NCBI RefSeq assembly: GCF_005116645.1
Contig: NZ_SWCM01000011.1
Coordinates: 153,602-217,601, forward strand
Length of the DNA: 64,000 nucleotides
Source of the DNA: Desulfopila sp. IMCC35006
Lineage (GTDB): Bacteria; Desulfobacterota; Desulfobulbia; Desulfobulbales; Desulfocapsaceae
Reading direction: 5' to 3'
Translations under genes and position numbers: made by a program
Notes under the pieces: generated by a model
Told to the model about the DNA's origin: nothing
The model's database searches: none
The model's input: the letters and a program-made list of their open reading frames with translations, nothing else
Shown here: positions 42,024 through 51,466 of the stretch, piece by piece
Position numbering within the stretch: position 1 is the stretch's first letter
How the letters are laid out: each line of letters opens with the position of its first letter

Positions 42024-42642
42024 GGTGACAGAGCTGTTCTCTTCCTTGCAGGGGGAGGGGCCGTTTGCCGGAAAACCTGCTGTTTTTGTCAGGTTAAGCC
42101 GCTGTCTTCCCCCGTTGTGCCCCTGGTGCGATACTGCTTTTGCCTGGCAGCCGGGTACAATGATGGAAGTGGATGATCTGGTTGAGCAGATTATTGGCCA
42201 TGGCTGTAATTTTGTCGTTATCACCGGCGGCGAACCGTTTCTCCAATGGTCAACGGGATTGCAATGTCTGGAGGAAACCCTGGTGGACAAAGGCTGTTTT
42301 GTTCAATATGAAACCAGCGGCAAAGTAAGTCTGCCAGAACAGTCCAAGGGGTTCATCGTCTGTTCTCCCAAGTACCTTGATGCCATGTGGCATTTTGCCG
42401 GTACAAACTGTTCGGTAGTTGACGCCTTCAAATTTGTCGTTGAAAATGACTTTCAGATGGTTGACGATTTTGTGGCGGCATGGAAAATCCCGGCCGAAAA
42501 GGTGTGGATAATGCCTCAGGGGGCTACCCGGGAGGCCCAGTTGAAAAACTTTGAGACCATCTGGCGCTACTGTGTAGAGCGAGGCTTTACCTTCTCCCCC
42601 CGGCTCCACATCCTCGCCTTTGACAATAAAAATGGAGTTTGA
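42016..42642 (+). CDS. queE: 7-carboxy-7-deazaguanine synthase (QueE, radical SAM)
   Basis: The 208-aa radical SAM enzyme turns carboxytetrahydropterin into 7-carboxy-7-deazaguanine. Family marks are LFSSLQGEGPFAGKPAVFVR at the start, the cluster motif region SRCLPPLCPWCDTAFAW, and FVVITGGEPFLQ. The cluster cysteines are spaced C-X4-C-X2-C rather than the usual C-X3-C-X2-C, because of an extra residue in the loop. The enzyme is otherwise complete and lies between queD and queC, so it is probably functional. Confidence 0.9.
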   Translation: MLEVTELFSSLQGEGPFAGKPAVFVRLSRCLPPLCPWCDTAFAWQPGTMMEVDDLVEQIIGHGCNFVVITGGEPFLQWSTGLQCLEETLVDKGCFVQYETSGKVSLPEQSKGFIVCSPKYLDAMWHFAGTNCSVVDAFKFVVENDFQMVDDFVAAWKIPAEKVWIMPQGATREAQLKNFETIWRYCVERGFTFSPRLHILAFDNKNGV

Positions 42643-42645
42643 AAA

Positions 42646-43305
42646 ATGTTTGACTGTCTTGTCGTTCTCTCCGGTGGACTGGACTCCACGGTGCTGCTTA
42701 TCGATAGTATCAGCCGATACCCAAAAGTTGCGGCGGTGAGTTTTGATTACGGGTCAAAACATAACGGGTGTGAACTGCCGCTGGCAAAGTCAACCTGTGC
42801 AAGGCTTGGGGTGGATCATAAAATTATTCACCTGCCATTTATCAATGCACTCTTTTCCTCGACTCTTCTTGCATCCGGGGAGGACATCCCCAATGGTGCC
42901 TATGATGAACCGACGATGAAAAGCACGGTGGTTCCTTTCCGAAACGGGATTATGCTCTCAATTGCCGCCGGATACGCAGAGTCCATCGGTGCCGCGAAAG
43001 TTCTCCTCGGTTCCCACGCTGGGGATCATTTTATCTATCCCGATTGCCGGCCGGAGTTCAACCTGGCCTTTGCCGAGGCGGTAAAACTCGGCACAGATGC
43101 AAAAGTAGTTATCGAGTTCCCCTATTCCATGCTGGACAAAAGGGATATCGGCGATCTGGGCCGGAGGTTGGACGTCGATTTCCTGGCCACCTGGACATGT
43201 TATAAAGGAGAAGATATACACTGCGGCACATGTGGCGCCTGTAATGAGCGAAAATACGCCCTCAGAAAAAACCAGGGAATGGACCCCACCGTTTACCGCA
43301 ACTGA
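42646..43305 (+). CDS. queC: 7-cyano-7-deazaguanine synthase (QueC)
   Basis: The 219-aa ATP-dependent enzyme makes preQ0 from carboxydeazaguanine and ammonia. The PP-loop VLSGGLDSTVLLIDS starts at residue 6. MKSTVVPFRNGIMLSIAAGY and the zinc-binding C-terminal CYKGEDIHCGTCGACNERKY are characteristic. It follows queE after 3 bases. Length and motifs are normal. Confidence 0.93.
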   Translation: MFDCLVVLSGGLDSTVLLIDSISRYPKVAAVSFDYGSKHNGCELPLAKSTCARLGVDHKIIHLPFINALFSSTLLASGEDIPNGAYDEPTMKSTVVPFRNGIMLSIAAGYAESIGAAKVLLGSHAGDHFIYPDCRPEFNLAFAEAVKLGTDAKVVIEFPYSMLDKRDIGDLGRRLDVDFLATWTCYKGEDIHCGTCGACNERKYALRKNQGMDPTVYRN

Positions 43306-43320
43306 TCACCGGGGAAGGCT

Positions 43321-44139
43321 ATGGACAAAAATATCCCCTTGGGAAAAGAAGTAACCTATATTTCCACATACAATCCGGAACTTCTTTTTCCTGTGGCGAG
43401 AAGACTCAATCGAGAAAAAATCGGTATTAAAGACAGACTTCCTTTTACCGGTGTCGACATCTGGAACGCCTACGAGATATCATGGCTGGAAACCGGGGGA
43501 AAACCGCGGGTCGCCATGGCTGAGATTCGTTTTTCGCTCGATTCCCTCAACATTATTGAGTCCAAATCGCTTAAACTCTATTGCAACTCCTTCAATCTAA
43601 CGCACTTTACCTCGCCGGATAAGGTCGTGGAGGTAATGCAGCAAGACCTGGAAAAAGTTTCCCGGGGGGCTGTCACAGTTTCTTTGCTGCTGCCTGACGA
43701 TTTCCGCCGACAACGCTTTGTTGAGCCGGAAGGGTTCTGTATTGACGACCTGGATCTCAACACCGACAGCTATACCCGCAATCCCGACTTTCTTTTTCAT
43801 GGATCCCACCGGGTGGAAGAACAACTGTATTCCAATCTCCTACGGACAAACTGCCCAGTCACCGGCCAGCCCGACTGGGCAACACTGATTATCAATTATA
43901 CCGGAAGACAGATTCAGCGAAGCGGACTTTTGCGCTATGTCATTTCGTTGCGGGAGCACACAGGTTTTCATGAAAATTGTGTGGAAGAAATCTTTGTGGA
44001 CCTGATGGAACGTTGCATGCCTGAAAAGCTTTCGGTCTACGCACGCTTTACCCGGCGGGGCGGGATAGATATAAATCCTTTCCGGTCAACGCCCAATGAT
44101 TGTGCTGCAGGTAATAATATCAGATGTGCCAGGCAGTAG
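43321..44139 (+). CDS. queF: NADPH-dependent preQ0 reductase (QueF, bimodular type)
   Basis: The 272-aa protein reduces preQ0 to preQ1 for queuosine. Length and layout fit the long, bimodular QueF. Family motifs are SKSLKLYCNSFNLT in the N-terminal half, FLFHGSHRVEEQLYSNLLRT and NCPVTGQPDWATLIINY (catalytic Cys and substrate binding) in the C-terminal half, and ERCMPEKLSVYARFTRRGGI at the end. It closes the queDECF operon, which ends in preQ1, so the organism itself likely makes Q-tRNA. Confidence 0.92.
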   Translation: MDKNIPLGKEVTYISTYNPELLFPVARRLNREKIGIKDRLPFTGVDIWNAYEISWLETGGKPRVAMAEIRFSLDSLNIIESKSLKLYCNSFNLTHFTSPDKVVEVMQQDLEKVSRGAVTVSLLLPDDFRRQRFVEPEGFCIDDLDLNTDSYTRNPDFLFHGSHRVEEQLYSNLLRTNCPVTGQPDWATLIINYTGRQIQRSGLLRYVISLREHTGFHENCVEEIFVDLMERCMPEKLSVYARFTRRGGIDINPFRSTPNDCAAGNNIRCARQ

Positions 44140-44314
44140 CTCGAGCTCGGATTTCCAGAATCAGAAAACACTCCTTCATTTGTTCGTGTACTCTTTTCTG
44201 ACGTATTAATGACGGACGCGGAGAAACTCACGCCGCCGATGAGGAAAGTGAGGCGATCTTTTTTCTTGGAATTTGGCAATGGGGCGACTTTGACGTTGCC
44301 ATTTCACCACCTTT

Positions 44315-44357
44315 TTCTCGATATTATACCTGGAGAATAGTCAAGAAATATCGAGAA
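44315..44357. terminator. Inverted repeat between convergent queF and lacI-type genes
   Basis: TTCTCGATATT and AATATCGAGAA are a perfect 11-bp pair with a 21-base loop. It sits between the 3' ends of two convergent genes, so a bidirectional terminator or transcript-end protector is likely. A proper T-tract is not present on either strand. Confidence 0.4.
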
Positions 44358-44404
44358 CAATGTCAGATTAGATGTAGGTATGCAGACTGATGATTATCAT
44401 ATGG

Positions 44405-45406
44405 TTATGATTTTTGACAACCACAAGACTGACGAATAATGAGTTTTGTTTTAAGAACAACCTCACGATTTGAACGCGTCGGGTCCTGAATTCTCTTGAT
44501 GAGAAGCTCCGTGGCAGTACGACCAATCTCATATGTGGGTTGCTCAATAACTGTAATTGCCGGTTCAAGCAACTGTGCACAGGTAGTATCGTCAAAGCTG
44601 GCGAAAGCGATATCACCTGGTATTTTCAGTTTTTTTTCACGAATCGCCAGCAGCACGCCTGCGGCCAACAGACTGTTGCTGGTAAGGATGGCGTCCGGCC
44701 GGTCCGGCATCTCCAGCAATTTCAGGGTCGTATTAAAACCATCTTCTTCTCTGGGGTTGGCGTATTTTATCAGTTCGGCAGCAGGCTTAATGTTGTGAGC
44801 TTTCAAGGCTTGAATAAAACCTTCGTGCCGCTGGCTGCCAGTGATGCTGTCTCCACCGAAAACGCCTCCTATTCGTTGGTAACCGTGCCCGATCAGGTGG
44901 CTTGTAATGGCATAGGCTGATTGCACATTATCAATGAGGACATTGTCGACATCCAGATTTTTTGCATGTCGGTCAATTATAACCGTGGGCATGTCAAGAG
45001 CTGATATTTCTGAAAATTTTTCGATAGTTCGCTGGGTCGGAGATAAAATGACCCCGGCAACATTTTCGTCCCGGAGAAGGTTCAGGCATGACTCTTCTTT
45101 TGTCGAATTCTCATCTGTATTACAGAGCATCACAATATAACCCTGCTCGTAGGCTGCATCGTCAACAGCCCGACTGACCCGTTGAAAAAACGGGTTTTCT
45201 ATATCAGACACGACTAAGGCTATGATTTTTGATGTATTTGATCTCAGGTTTTGCGCAACACGATTTGGCCGATAATTCAGTTTTTTAACTATTTCCATTA
45301 CGTGCTTTTGAACTTCGGGCCTTACGTGGGGCTTGTTCGCTAAGACCCGTGACACAGTAGCAGTTGATACACCGGCTGCTTCAGCAACGTCTTTAATTTT
45401 AACCAT
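44405..45406 (-). CDS. LacI-family regulator of the fructose PTS operon
   Basis: The 333-aa repressor has an N-terminal LacI helix-turn-helix (IKDVAEAAGVSTATVSRVLA) and hinge (NYRPNRVAQNLRSNTSKIIA). A periplasmic-binding-like ligand domain follows, with ALVVSDIENPFFQRVSRAVD and IAFASFDDTTCAQLLEPAIT. It is divergent from the PTS genes. Three near-identical palindromes (GTAAACG[AT]TTAC) lie in the shared intergenic region, one 51 bases from its own start. It therefore likely represses the PTS operon and itself, with fructose 1-phosphate or a similar sugar phosphate as inducer by analogy with FruR/Cra. Confidence 0.88.
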   Translation of the reverse strand: MVKIKDVAEAAGVSTATVSRVLANKPHVRPEVQKHVMEIVKKLNYRPNRVAQNLRSNTSKIIALVVSDIENPFFQRVSRAVDDAAYEQGYIVMLCNTDENSTKEESCLNLLRDENVAGVILSPTQRTIEKFSEISALDMPTVIIDRHAKNLDVDNVLIDNVQSAYAITSHLIGHGYQRIGGVFGGDSITGSQRHEGFIQALKAHNIKPAAELIKYANPREEDGFNTTLKLLEMPDRPDAILTSNSLLAAGVLLAIREKKLKIPGDIAFASFDDTTCAQLLEPAITVIEQPTYEIGRTATELLIKRIQDPTRSNREVVLKTKLIIRQSCGCQKS

Positions 45407-45456
45407 CTAAATATCACTCTCTTTTTTGGGTTGGATTTTGATCTTACGGTTGCAAT

Positions 45457-45468
45457 GTAAACGTTTAC
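45457..45468. promoter_or_regulatory. LacI-type operator 1 (near regulator start)
   Basis: GTAAACGTTTAC is a perfect 12-bp palindrome, the classic LacI/GalR-family operator core with central CG. It lies 51 bases upstream of the regulator start, so it may serve autoregulation. Confidence 0.75.
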
Positions 45469-45754
45469 CTGAGTGTAGTCAAATATTTATTCTTTTCGGC
45501 GTCGGTCTCGGAGTTTAATTGTGGTGCCTTGTCGGCTCGTATGGGGATGCTATAATTTTCTTATTTCTGGGCGAACCTCAGTTTGCGACCAGATATTTCA
45601 CAGAATTATGGACTGTTAGATACTGTAGCAATAACATTAAATTCATGTCGAGAATGACTGTCTGCGCAAACAGGGACACACATTTGTTTCCGCAGGAATC
45701 TGTGCTATATTTCTTGATTTTTGGTATTATCTGCTATAATGACTACAGCGATAT

Positions 45755-45766
45755 GTAAACGATTAC
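45755..45766. promoter_or_regulatory. LacI-type operator 2 (middle of the intergenic region)
   Basis: GTAAACGATTAC differs from operator 1 at one position and is identical to operator 3. It is about 173 bases upstream of operator 3, a distance compatible with DNA looping. Confidence 0.7.
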
Positions 45767-45912
45767 TTTTATATGTGGTGAAGCCGGAGTTTGTTAAAAA
45801 TAATCCTTGTCGTCAAAAAGCACGTTAAAAAAATATATCATTTAAATACAGATATATAGTATTGTTTATTCGGCGAAATACTCCTGTGTGGCTTGATTAA
45901 CAGCAAAAACAA

Positions 45913-45942
45913 TTGACAATTTATTATGTAAACGATTACAGT
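45913..45942 (+). promoter_or_regulatory. Promoter of the fructose PTS operon
   Basis: TTGACA (45913-45918) and TACAGT (45937-45942) are separated by 18 bases. Operator 3 fills the spacer and touches the -10, so a bound repressor would block RNA polymerase. The promoter ends 49 bases before the start of the PTS phosphotransferase gene. Confidence 0.6.
45928..45939. promoter_or_regulatory. LacI-type operator 3 (overlapping the PTS promoter)
   Basis: GTAAACGATTAC overlaps the spacer and -10 box of the PTS promoter, the usual position for direct repression. Confidence 0.75.
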
Positions 45943-45991
45943 ATGCACGAGATAATGTTCATCCGAAGTTATTGACTAAAGGAGGCCAATC

Positions 45992-48475
45992 ATGATGAAG
46001 CTGGAAAGCAATAACGTTCAATTGCATGTCGAGGCGGGGGATAAAATCGAAGCCATTCGCAAGGTGGGTGAAATGCTGGTGGAAAGTGGCAATATAAAGC
46101 CTGCCTACATCGAAAGCATGCTGAATAGAGAGAAGGTGGCCAATACCTTTCTGGGCAATGGAATTGCAATCCCTCATGGGCTGCCCAAGGATCGCGAGTC
46201 CATTATCCGTACCGGTATTGCTGTTATGCAGATCCCTGCCGGGGTGGAGTGGAATCCAGGTGAGATTGTCTTCCTGATAGTGGGGATTGCCGCACGCTCT
46301 GATGAACATATCGAAATTCTGACCAACCTGACCCATATCTTAGATAATGAAAAGCTCATCCAGAAACTCTCGTCAACGGATGATGCCGAAGATATTTATT
46401 CCTGTTTGAGCGGTAGGAGAGAGGGTTCTCAGCCGCCTGCCGAGAGAGGTCCGACTCTTCAGGATTTTGAAAAATCTGTCGAAGTGAAAATACAAGGAGC
46501 CCATGGCCTGCATGCCCGGCCGGCAACTGCCTTTGTCGAGTTGGCCAAGCAGTTCAAGGCATCCGTCCATGTTCGCCATAAAGAGAGCGTCGCCGACGGC
46601 AAGAGTCTTGTTTCGCTCTTAAAACTTGGCGCCGGTGAAAATGCTTCGCTTCGTATCATGGTAAGTGGAGAAGATGAGGACGAGGCCCTGAAAGCTATAG
46701 AAGCTGCGGTTCTTGCCGGTCTTGAAGATGAAACGGAAGCAGCCGACGAAGTACAACTGGATGCAGCCGACCATGGTTGGTCTCCTTCGGAGCCAACCAT
46801 TACTATCCAGGGATTGAGCGCCTCATCGGGCTTGGCCATTGGTCCGCTCTGGCACTTTAAGAAAAGCAAAATTGTGGTGGCCTCCACCGCAAAGTATCCA
46901 GCCATTGAAGAAAATCTGCTGCACGAAGCAATTGCTACTGCCCAGAGTGAGCTGGAACAGATCCACCGGGAAGTTAAAGCACAATCCGGAGCTGGTAAGG
47001 CGGCCATCTTTAAAGCACATATCGAGTTCCTCAATGATGAAGAAATGATTGCTGAGACACATGCTCTTATTAAAAAAGGACACAGCGCCGGCTGGTCCTG
47101 GCAGAAGGTTATTGGGGAGCGCGTCGAGGATATGGCACAGCTGGATGATCCGGTTTTGCGTGGTCGTGCAACAGACATAAACGACGTGGGCAGCAGAGTG
47201 CTTCGCCACTTGGCCGAGGTGGTGGAAGATACTCCCTTCACCGCTGAAACTCCCGTTATATTAGTGGCAGAAGACTTAATGCCATCAGATACAGTCAATC
47301 TCGATCCTCGGAAAATATTGGGTTTTTGTACGACAGCCGGAGGGCCAACTTCCCACACGGCAATCATTGCCCGTTCTTTGGGTATTCCTGCCATCGTCGG
47401 AGCTGGTCCTGCTCTTCTCAACCAGGAAAACGGTACAGAGGTAATACTCGACGGCACCACCGGTAATCTCTACATCCACCCCCATGAATCGGACATTAAG
47501 GCAGCGCAGAACATTCAAGCCATGTTGGCAGACCAGCGAAACAGTGAACATCAGACCCGATTTGAGCCGGCCATAATGACCGACGGGCATCGGATGGAAG
47601 TTGTTGCCAATATCGCAACTGCATCGGAAGCAGAACAGGCCGTAAACGGCGGGGCGGAAGGTGTTGGGCTTATGCGAACGGAATTTCTCTTTCTTGATCG
47701 ATCTGAAGCGCCAACAGAGGAAGAGCAATACCAGGCCTACAGCCAGATGACCAAGGCCCTGGGTGGTCTGCCCCTCATTATTCGTACCCTGGATGTTGGT
47801 GGGGACAAAAATCTGCCCTATCTACAGCTGCCACCCGAAGATGCCTCATTTATGGGAATACGTGGTATTCGTCTCTGTCTGGCAAAACCTGAGCTTTTTC
47901 GCCCCCAGCTTCGTGCCATTTACCGCGCCGCAGAGCACGGGCCGATTAAAATCATGTTTCCAATGATCTCCACCCTGGAGGATCTCAATGCCGCCAAAGA
48001 TATGGCCGAGGGAGTACGAAGGGAACTTGGTGTTGCTGAACTGCCTTTTGGGGTGATGATTGAGGTTCCCTCAGCTGTAATGCTTGCAAGGGAATTGGCC
48101 GCTGAAGTCGATTTCTTTTCCATTGGAACTAACGATTTGACGCAATACACCCTGGCCATGGACCGGCTCCATCCTCTGCTCGCTCGACAAGCAGATGCCC
48201 TGCACCCGGCGGTTCTTCGCATGATTAACCTTACCGTATCCGCAGCAGAGGAGGCGGGAATCTGGGTGGGCGTGTGTGGCGGCATAGCTGCCGATCCGCA
48301 GGGTGCGGCGATTTTAACCGGCCTGGGCGTCAAAGAGCTGAGTGTGAGTATACCAAGCGTTGCCGCAGTAAAAGCTCAGTTACGGAAGTTGTCGCAAGCC
48401 GGTGCAAAATCAATGGCCCAGCGAGCCTTGGCCTGTCGTAACGCTGCTGAAGTCAGACGGCTGTCCATAGCATAA
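45992..48475 (+). CDS. Multi-domain PTS phosphotransferase (EIIA-Fru, HPr, Enzyme I)
   Basis: The 827-aa protein fuses three phosphotransfer proteins. EIIA (about residues 1-145) has active His62 in GIAIPHGLPKD. HPr (about 165-255) has His174 in GAHGLHARPATAF. Enzyme I (about 270-827) has His455 in GGPTSHTAIIARSLGIPAIV and the PEP-binding GVGLMRTEFLFLDR and FSIGTNDLTQYTLAMDR motifs. It moves phosphate from PEP to the fructose permease encoded next. HPr carries no visible HPrK Ser46-type regulatory context typical of Firmicutes. It starts after AGGAGG and is controlled by LacI-type operators. Confidence 0.93.
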   Translation: MMKLESNNVQLHVEAGDKIEAIRKVGEMLVESGNIKPAYIESMLNREKVANTFLGNGIAIPHGLPKDRESIIRTGIAVMQIPAGVEWNPGEIVFLIVGIAARSDEHIEILTNLTHILDNEKLIQKLSSTDDAEDIYSCLSGRREGSQPPAERGPTLQDFEKSVEVKIQGAHGLHARPATAFVELAKQFKASVHVRHKESVADGKSLVSLLKLGAGENASLRIMVSGEDEDEALKAIEAAVLAGLEDETEAADEVQLDAADHGWSPSEPTITIQGLSASSGLAIGPLWHFKKSKIVVASTAKYPAIEENLLHEAIATAQSELEQIHREVKAQSGAGKAAIFKAHIEFLNDEEMIAETHALIKKGHSAGWSWQKVIGERVEDMAQLDDPVLRGRATDINDVGSRVLRHLAEVVEDTPFTAETPVILVAEDLMPSDTVNLDPRKILGFCTTAGGPTSHTAIIARSLGIPAIVGAGPALLNQENGTEVILDGTTGNLYIHPHESDIKAAQNIQAMLADQRNSEHQTRFEPAIMTDGHRMEVVANIATASEAEQAVNGGAEGVGLMRTEFLFLDRSEAPTEEEQYQAYSQMTKALGGLPLIIRTLDVGGDKNLPYLQLPPEDASFMGIRGIRLCLAKPELFRPQLRAIYRAAEHGPIKIMFPMISTLEDLNAAKDMAEGVRRELGVAELPFGVMIEVPSAVMLARELAAEVDFFSIGTNDLTQYTLAMDRLHPLLARQADALHPAVLRMINLTVSAAEEAGIWVGVCGGIAADPQGAAILTGLGVKELSVSIPSVAAVKAQLRKLSQAGAKSMAQRALACRNAAEVRRLSIA

Positions 48476-48542
48476 TCGAGGGTGGATTAAAAACTACTCA
48501 AATCGCAGAGTAACATCCCACAAGGGGTACGCAGTCCAGTCC

Positions 48543-48555
48543 CCCCCTGAGGGGG
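48543..48555 (+). promoter_or_regulatory. Short GC hairpin between the two PTS genes
   Basis: CCCCC-TGA-GGGGG forms a small hairpin 79 bases before the permease start. It may affect transcript processing or partial termination between the two genes; no T-tract adjoins it. Confidence 0.35.
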
Positions 48556-48633
48556 TAGGTGTTTTATGCAGATTGTTTTTCTTGTTATTTTTGAACGAAA
48601 AGAATCTTTAAGGCACTAAAAAAGGAGAACAAA

Positions 48634-50412
48634 ATGGCAAAAATAATCGCAGTTACAGGATGTCCCACCGGCATAGCTCATACCGTAATGGCCGCTGAAG
48701 CCTTGAAAAAAACGGCTTCGGTTATGGGCCATGAAATAAAAGTCGAAACCCAAGGGGCGGAAGGAGTGAAAAGTGCCCTGACAAACGCAGACATTATCGC
48801 AGCTGATGTGGTTATTATCAGTTCAGACATACATGTCGATGTGAAACGCTTTGTCGGTAAACCAATGATTGCCGTTACCACCAGTGAGGCGATCCGTAAA
48901 ACCAAGGCGGTTATCGAAGATGCATTGGCTGAGATAGCAGAGGTGGCTGAGATAGCAGAGGTAAAAGAAAAAACTCCTGCAAAAGAGAAGGTGTCAGCCG
49001 CAGCTGCAGCAACTCCTGTGGGTGTTAAAAAACTGGTAGGGATAACTTCCTGTCCCACCGGGATTGCCCATACCTTTATGGCTGCAGAGGCTCTCCGTAA
49101 GGGTGCCAGGGAGCTGGGTTATGAAATTAAGGTTGAAACCCAGGGCTCGGTGGGGGCCAAAAGTGTCCTCACTCCCGAAGATATTGCGCAGGCGGATGCA
49201 GTAATTATTGCAGCAGATGCCTATGTGGACACCAGTCGCTTTGCAGGGAAGCGTCTTCATGAAACCTCCACCAAAGATGCATTGCACAGCGGGGTCGGTG
49301 TAATCGAAGCGGCTTTAGCTCTGCCGGAACCGGACAAGGCTGACCTGATCGGAAAAGTCAAGGAACTGAAGAAAGCACGTTCAACAACCCGAACTGGTCC
49401 ATACAAGCACCTGATGACCGGGGTTTCCTATATGTTGCCGATGGTTGTTGCAGGTGGTTTACTTATCGCCCTGGCCTTTGCTTTTGGGGGTATTTATGCC
49501 GGGAACGAAGACGGCAGCCTTGGCTGGGCCCTGATGCAGATTGGCGGAGCGACGGCGTTTACTCTCTTTGTTCCTGTATTAGCGGGTTTTATTGCTTACT
49601 CGATCGCCGACCGGCCAGGCATCACCCCCGGTCTGGTGGGCGGTATGTTGGCTTCAACCCTTGGAGCAGGATTTTTAGGTGGCATCCTTGCCGGTTTTAT
49701 GGCCGGCTATTTAACCAAGTTCCTCAATGACAAGATCAACCTGCCTGATAACCTCCAGGGCCTTAAGCCGGTACTCATCCTGCCGGTTCTCTCCACCCTG
49801 GTTATTGGCTTACTCATGATCTATCTTGTCGGCCCTCCAGTGAAGATCGCTCTAACAGCCCTTGAAACCTGGCTGTCAGGCATGCAACAGGGAAGCGCCT
49901 TGATGCTCGGACTTCTGCTCGGTGCCATGATGGCCTTTGATATGGGAGGCCCTGTGAATAAAGCTGCCTACACCTTCGCAGTTGGACTGCTTGCCAGTAA
50001 AATCTATATGCCGATGGCGGCGGTTATGGCTGCTGGAATGGTACCGCCACTGGGGTTGGCTTTGGCAGCAACGCTATTCAAAAGCCGTTTTACCACCGAC
50101 GAACGCGAAGCCAGCAAAGCCGCCTATGTACTGGGAATATCGTTTATCACTGAGGGGGCAATCCCTTTTGCTGCCCGTGACCCGTTTCGGGTAATCCCCT
50201 CAATCATGGTGGGAGCGGCCATTACTGGCGCAATCTCCATGGTCTCTGGCGTCGATCTGCTTGTTCCCCATGGTGGAATATTTGTTCTGCTGATTCCCAA
50301 TGCAGTTACTCATTTATTGAATTACATTATTGCGATTGCTGCTGGCACCATAGCTGCTACCGGAATGCTTTTCGTTCTTAAAAAACCGCTCACGGAATCG
50401 GACTCAGTATAA
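48634..50412 (+). CDS. fruA: Fructose PTS permease, EIIB-EIIB-EIIC (FruA-like)
   Basis: The 592-aa protein starts with two EIIB domains, each with its phospho-Cys motif (Cys10 in [11 protein letters not shown]; Cys140 in [11 protein letters not shown]), joined by an Ala/Lys/Glu-rich linker. It ends with a fructose-type EIIC membrane domain ([40 protein letters not shown]). It takes up fructose as fructose 1-phosphate using phosphate from the fused EIIA-HPr-EI. The first EIIB is like the non-catalytic or second EIIB domain in enterobacterial FruA, but its Cys is intact. No 1-phosphofructokinase gene is next to it. Confidence 0.92.
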   Translation: MAKIIAVTGCPTGIAHTVMAAEALKKTASVMGHEIKVETQGAEGVKSALTNADIIAADVVIISSDIHVDVKRFVGKPMIAVTTSEAIRKTKAVIEDALAEIAEVAEIAEVKEKTPAKEKVSAAAAATPVGVKKLVGITSCPTGIAHTFMAAEALRKGARELGYEIKVETQGSVGAKSVLTPEDIAQADAVIIAADAYVDTSRFAGKRLHETSTKDALHSGVGVIEAALALPEPDKADLIGKVKELKKARSTTRTGPYKHLMTGVSYMLPMVVAGGLLIALAFAFGGIYAGNEDGSLGWALMQIGGATAFTLFVPVLAGFIAYSIADRPGITPGLVGGMLASTLGAGFLGGILAGFMAGYLTKFLNDKINLPDNLQGLKPVLILPVLSTLVIGLLMIYLVGPPVKIALTALETWLSGMQQGSALMLGLLLGAMMAFDMGGPVNKAAYTFAVGLLASKIYMPMAAVMAAGMVPPLGLALAATLFKSRFTTDEREASKAAYVLGISFITEGAIPFAARDPFRVIPSIMVGAAITGAISMVSGVDLLVPHGGIFVLLIPNAVTHLLNYIIAIAAGTIAATGMLFVLKKPLTESDSV

Positions 50413-50495
50413 GTGAGTTGATGACTGGCATTTCTCAAGAACGCATACAGCTGAGAAATGACCGTTTGGCAAGGAATGTGGAGTCTTGTTTTAGG

Positions 50496-50553
50496 AGGAG
50501 TATGAAGTGGTATGGAAAAAATGGACACTTTTTTCATACCACTTCATACTCCT
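50496..50553. repeat. Long inverted repeat between convergent genes
   Basis: A 19-bp perfect inverted repeat (left arm AGGAGTATGAAGTGGTATG at 50496-50514, right arm at 50535-50553) encloses a 20-base centre. That centre contains six A and six T that can extend the stem to about 25 bp with one bulge, leaving a 7-base loop. It is far longer than a usual terminator and has no T-tract. It could be a MITE-like remnant or a strong bidirectional transcript end. Confidence 0.7.
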
Positions 50554-50641
50554 TTGCAAGAGCCCTGCAGCAGTTTGATTTTAAGGTATTTCCAATCTGT
50601 ATGTAATCAAAGTAAAATATGTAGCACAAAAAAATCCGGCC

Positions 50642-51466
50642 TCAAGCCTGCCGAGCAAACTTTGCGGCACGCTCAACCGATTCTGGTTCCGGACGCCGTC
50701 CGGTGTAAAGCACGAATTGTTCGACAGCCTGGAGTGTCATCACTTCTGCGCCGCTGATGACTGGTTTACCCAGGGATCGGGCGATACGAATGAGCGGAGT
50801 CTCCGGCGGAAGTGCCACAACATCGAAAACACATTTGGCTACGCGAACCTCCGCTTCGGTAAATGGAAGAACCTCGGCCTCCGAACCACCCGCCATACCG
50901 ATTGGTGTCACGTTAATCAAAAGTCCGGGTGTATCGTCTGTCGCCAAATCCGGTTTCCAATTGTAACCATAATGGGCAGCCAGAGCTGTCCCCGCTTTCT
51001 CATTGCGTGCGAGGATCGTCCCCCGGGTGAAGCCCGCATTGTACAAGGCACAGGCAACGGCCTTGGCCATGCCACCACTGCCACGCAGGGCAAACTCCAA
51101 CTTCGGGGTAATTGCGTGTGACTTCAAAAGCGAATAGACAGCGATATAATCTGTATTGTAACCCTTTAAAGAGCCGTCCGTGTTGACGATGGTGTTGACC
51201 GATTGAATGTCAGCAGCCGAGGGATCAATCTCGTCGAGCAGCATCATACAGTCCTCCTTGAAAGGCATGGATACTGCGCAACCACGAATCCCGAGTGCAC
51301 GGATACCAGTGATCACTCCTGGTAGGTCTTTCGTACTAAAAGCCTTGTAGACGTAATTAAGGCCCAACTCCCGGTAGAGATAGTTATGGAAGCGAGTCCC
51401 TGTGTTACCTGGCCGACCGGATAAAGACATGCAGAGTTGGGTGTCTTTATTGATGTATAATTCCAT
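50642..51466 (-). CDS. Shikimate 5-dehydrogenase-like protein
   Basis: The 274-aa protein has the shikimate dehydrogenase fold. The N-terminal substrate domain has GCAVSMPFKEDCMMLLDEID (catalytic Lys in MPFKE) and VNTIVNTDGSLKGYNTDYIA (catalytic Asp in NTDY). A Rossmann part follows with LRGSGGMAKAVACALYNAGF and LINVTPIGMAGG. The NADP loop reads GSGGMAK rather than the common GAGGAAR. The N-terminus (DTQLCMSLSGRPGNTGTRFH) also differs from standard AroE, so it may be a paralogue (SDH-L or YdiB-like) with another substrate. It is monocistronic. Confidence 0.85.
   Translation of the reverse strand: MELYINKDTQLCMSLSGRPGNTGTRFHNYLYRELGLNYVYKAFSTKDLPGVITGIRALGIRGCAVSMPFKEDCMMLLDEIDPSAADIQSVNTIVNTDGSLKGYNTDYIAVYSLLKSHAITPKLEFALRGSGGMAKAVACALYNAGFTRGTILARNEKAGTALAAHYGYNWKPDLATDDTPGLLINVTPIGMAGGSEAEVLPFTEAEVRVAKCVFDVVALPPETPLIRIARSLGKPVISGAEVMTLQAVEQFVLYTGRRPEPESVERAAKFARQA

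Noticed and set aside
45519..45758. 79-codon frame in the lacI-PTS intergenic region
   Set aside because: Overlaps operator DNA, has no ribosome site and no recognisable family.
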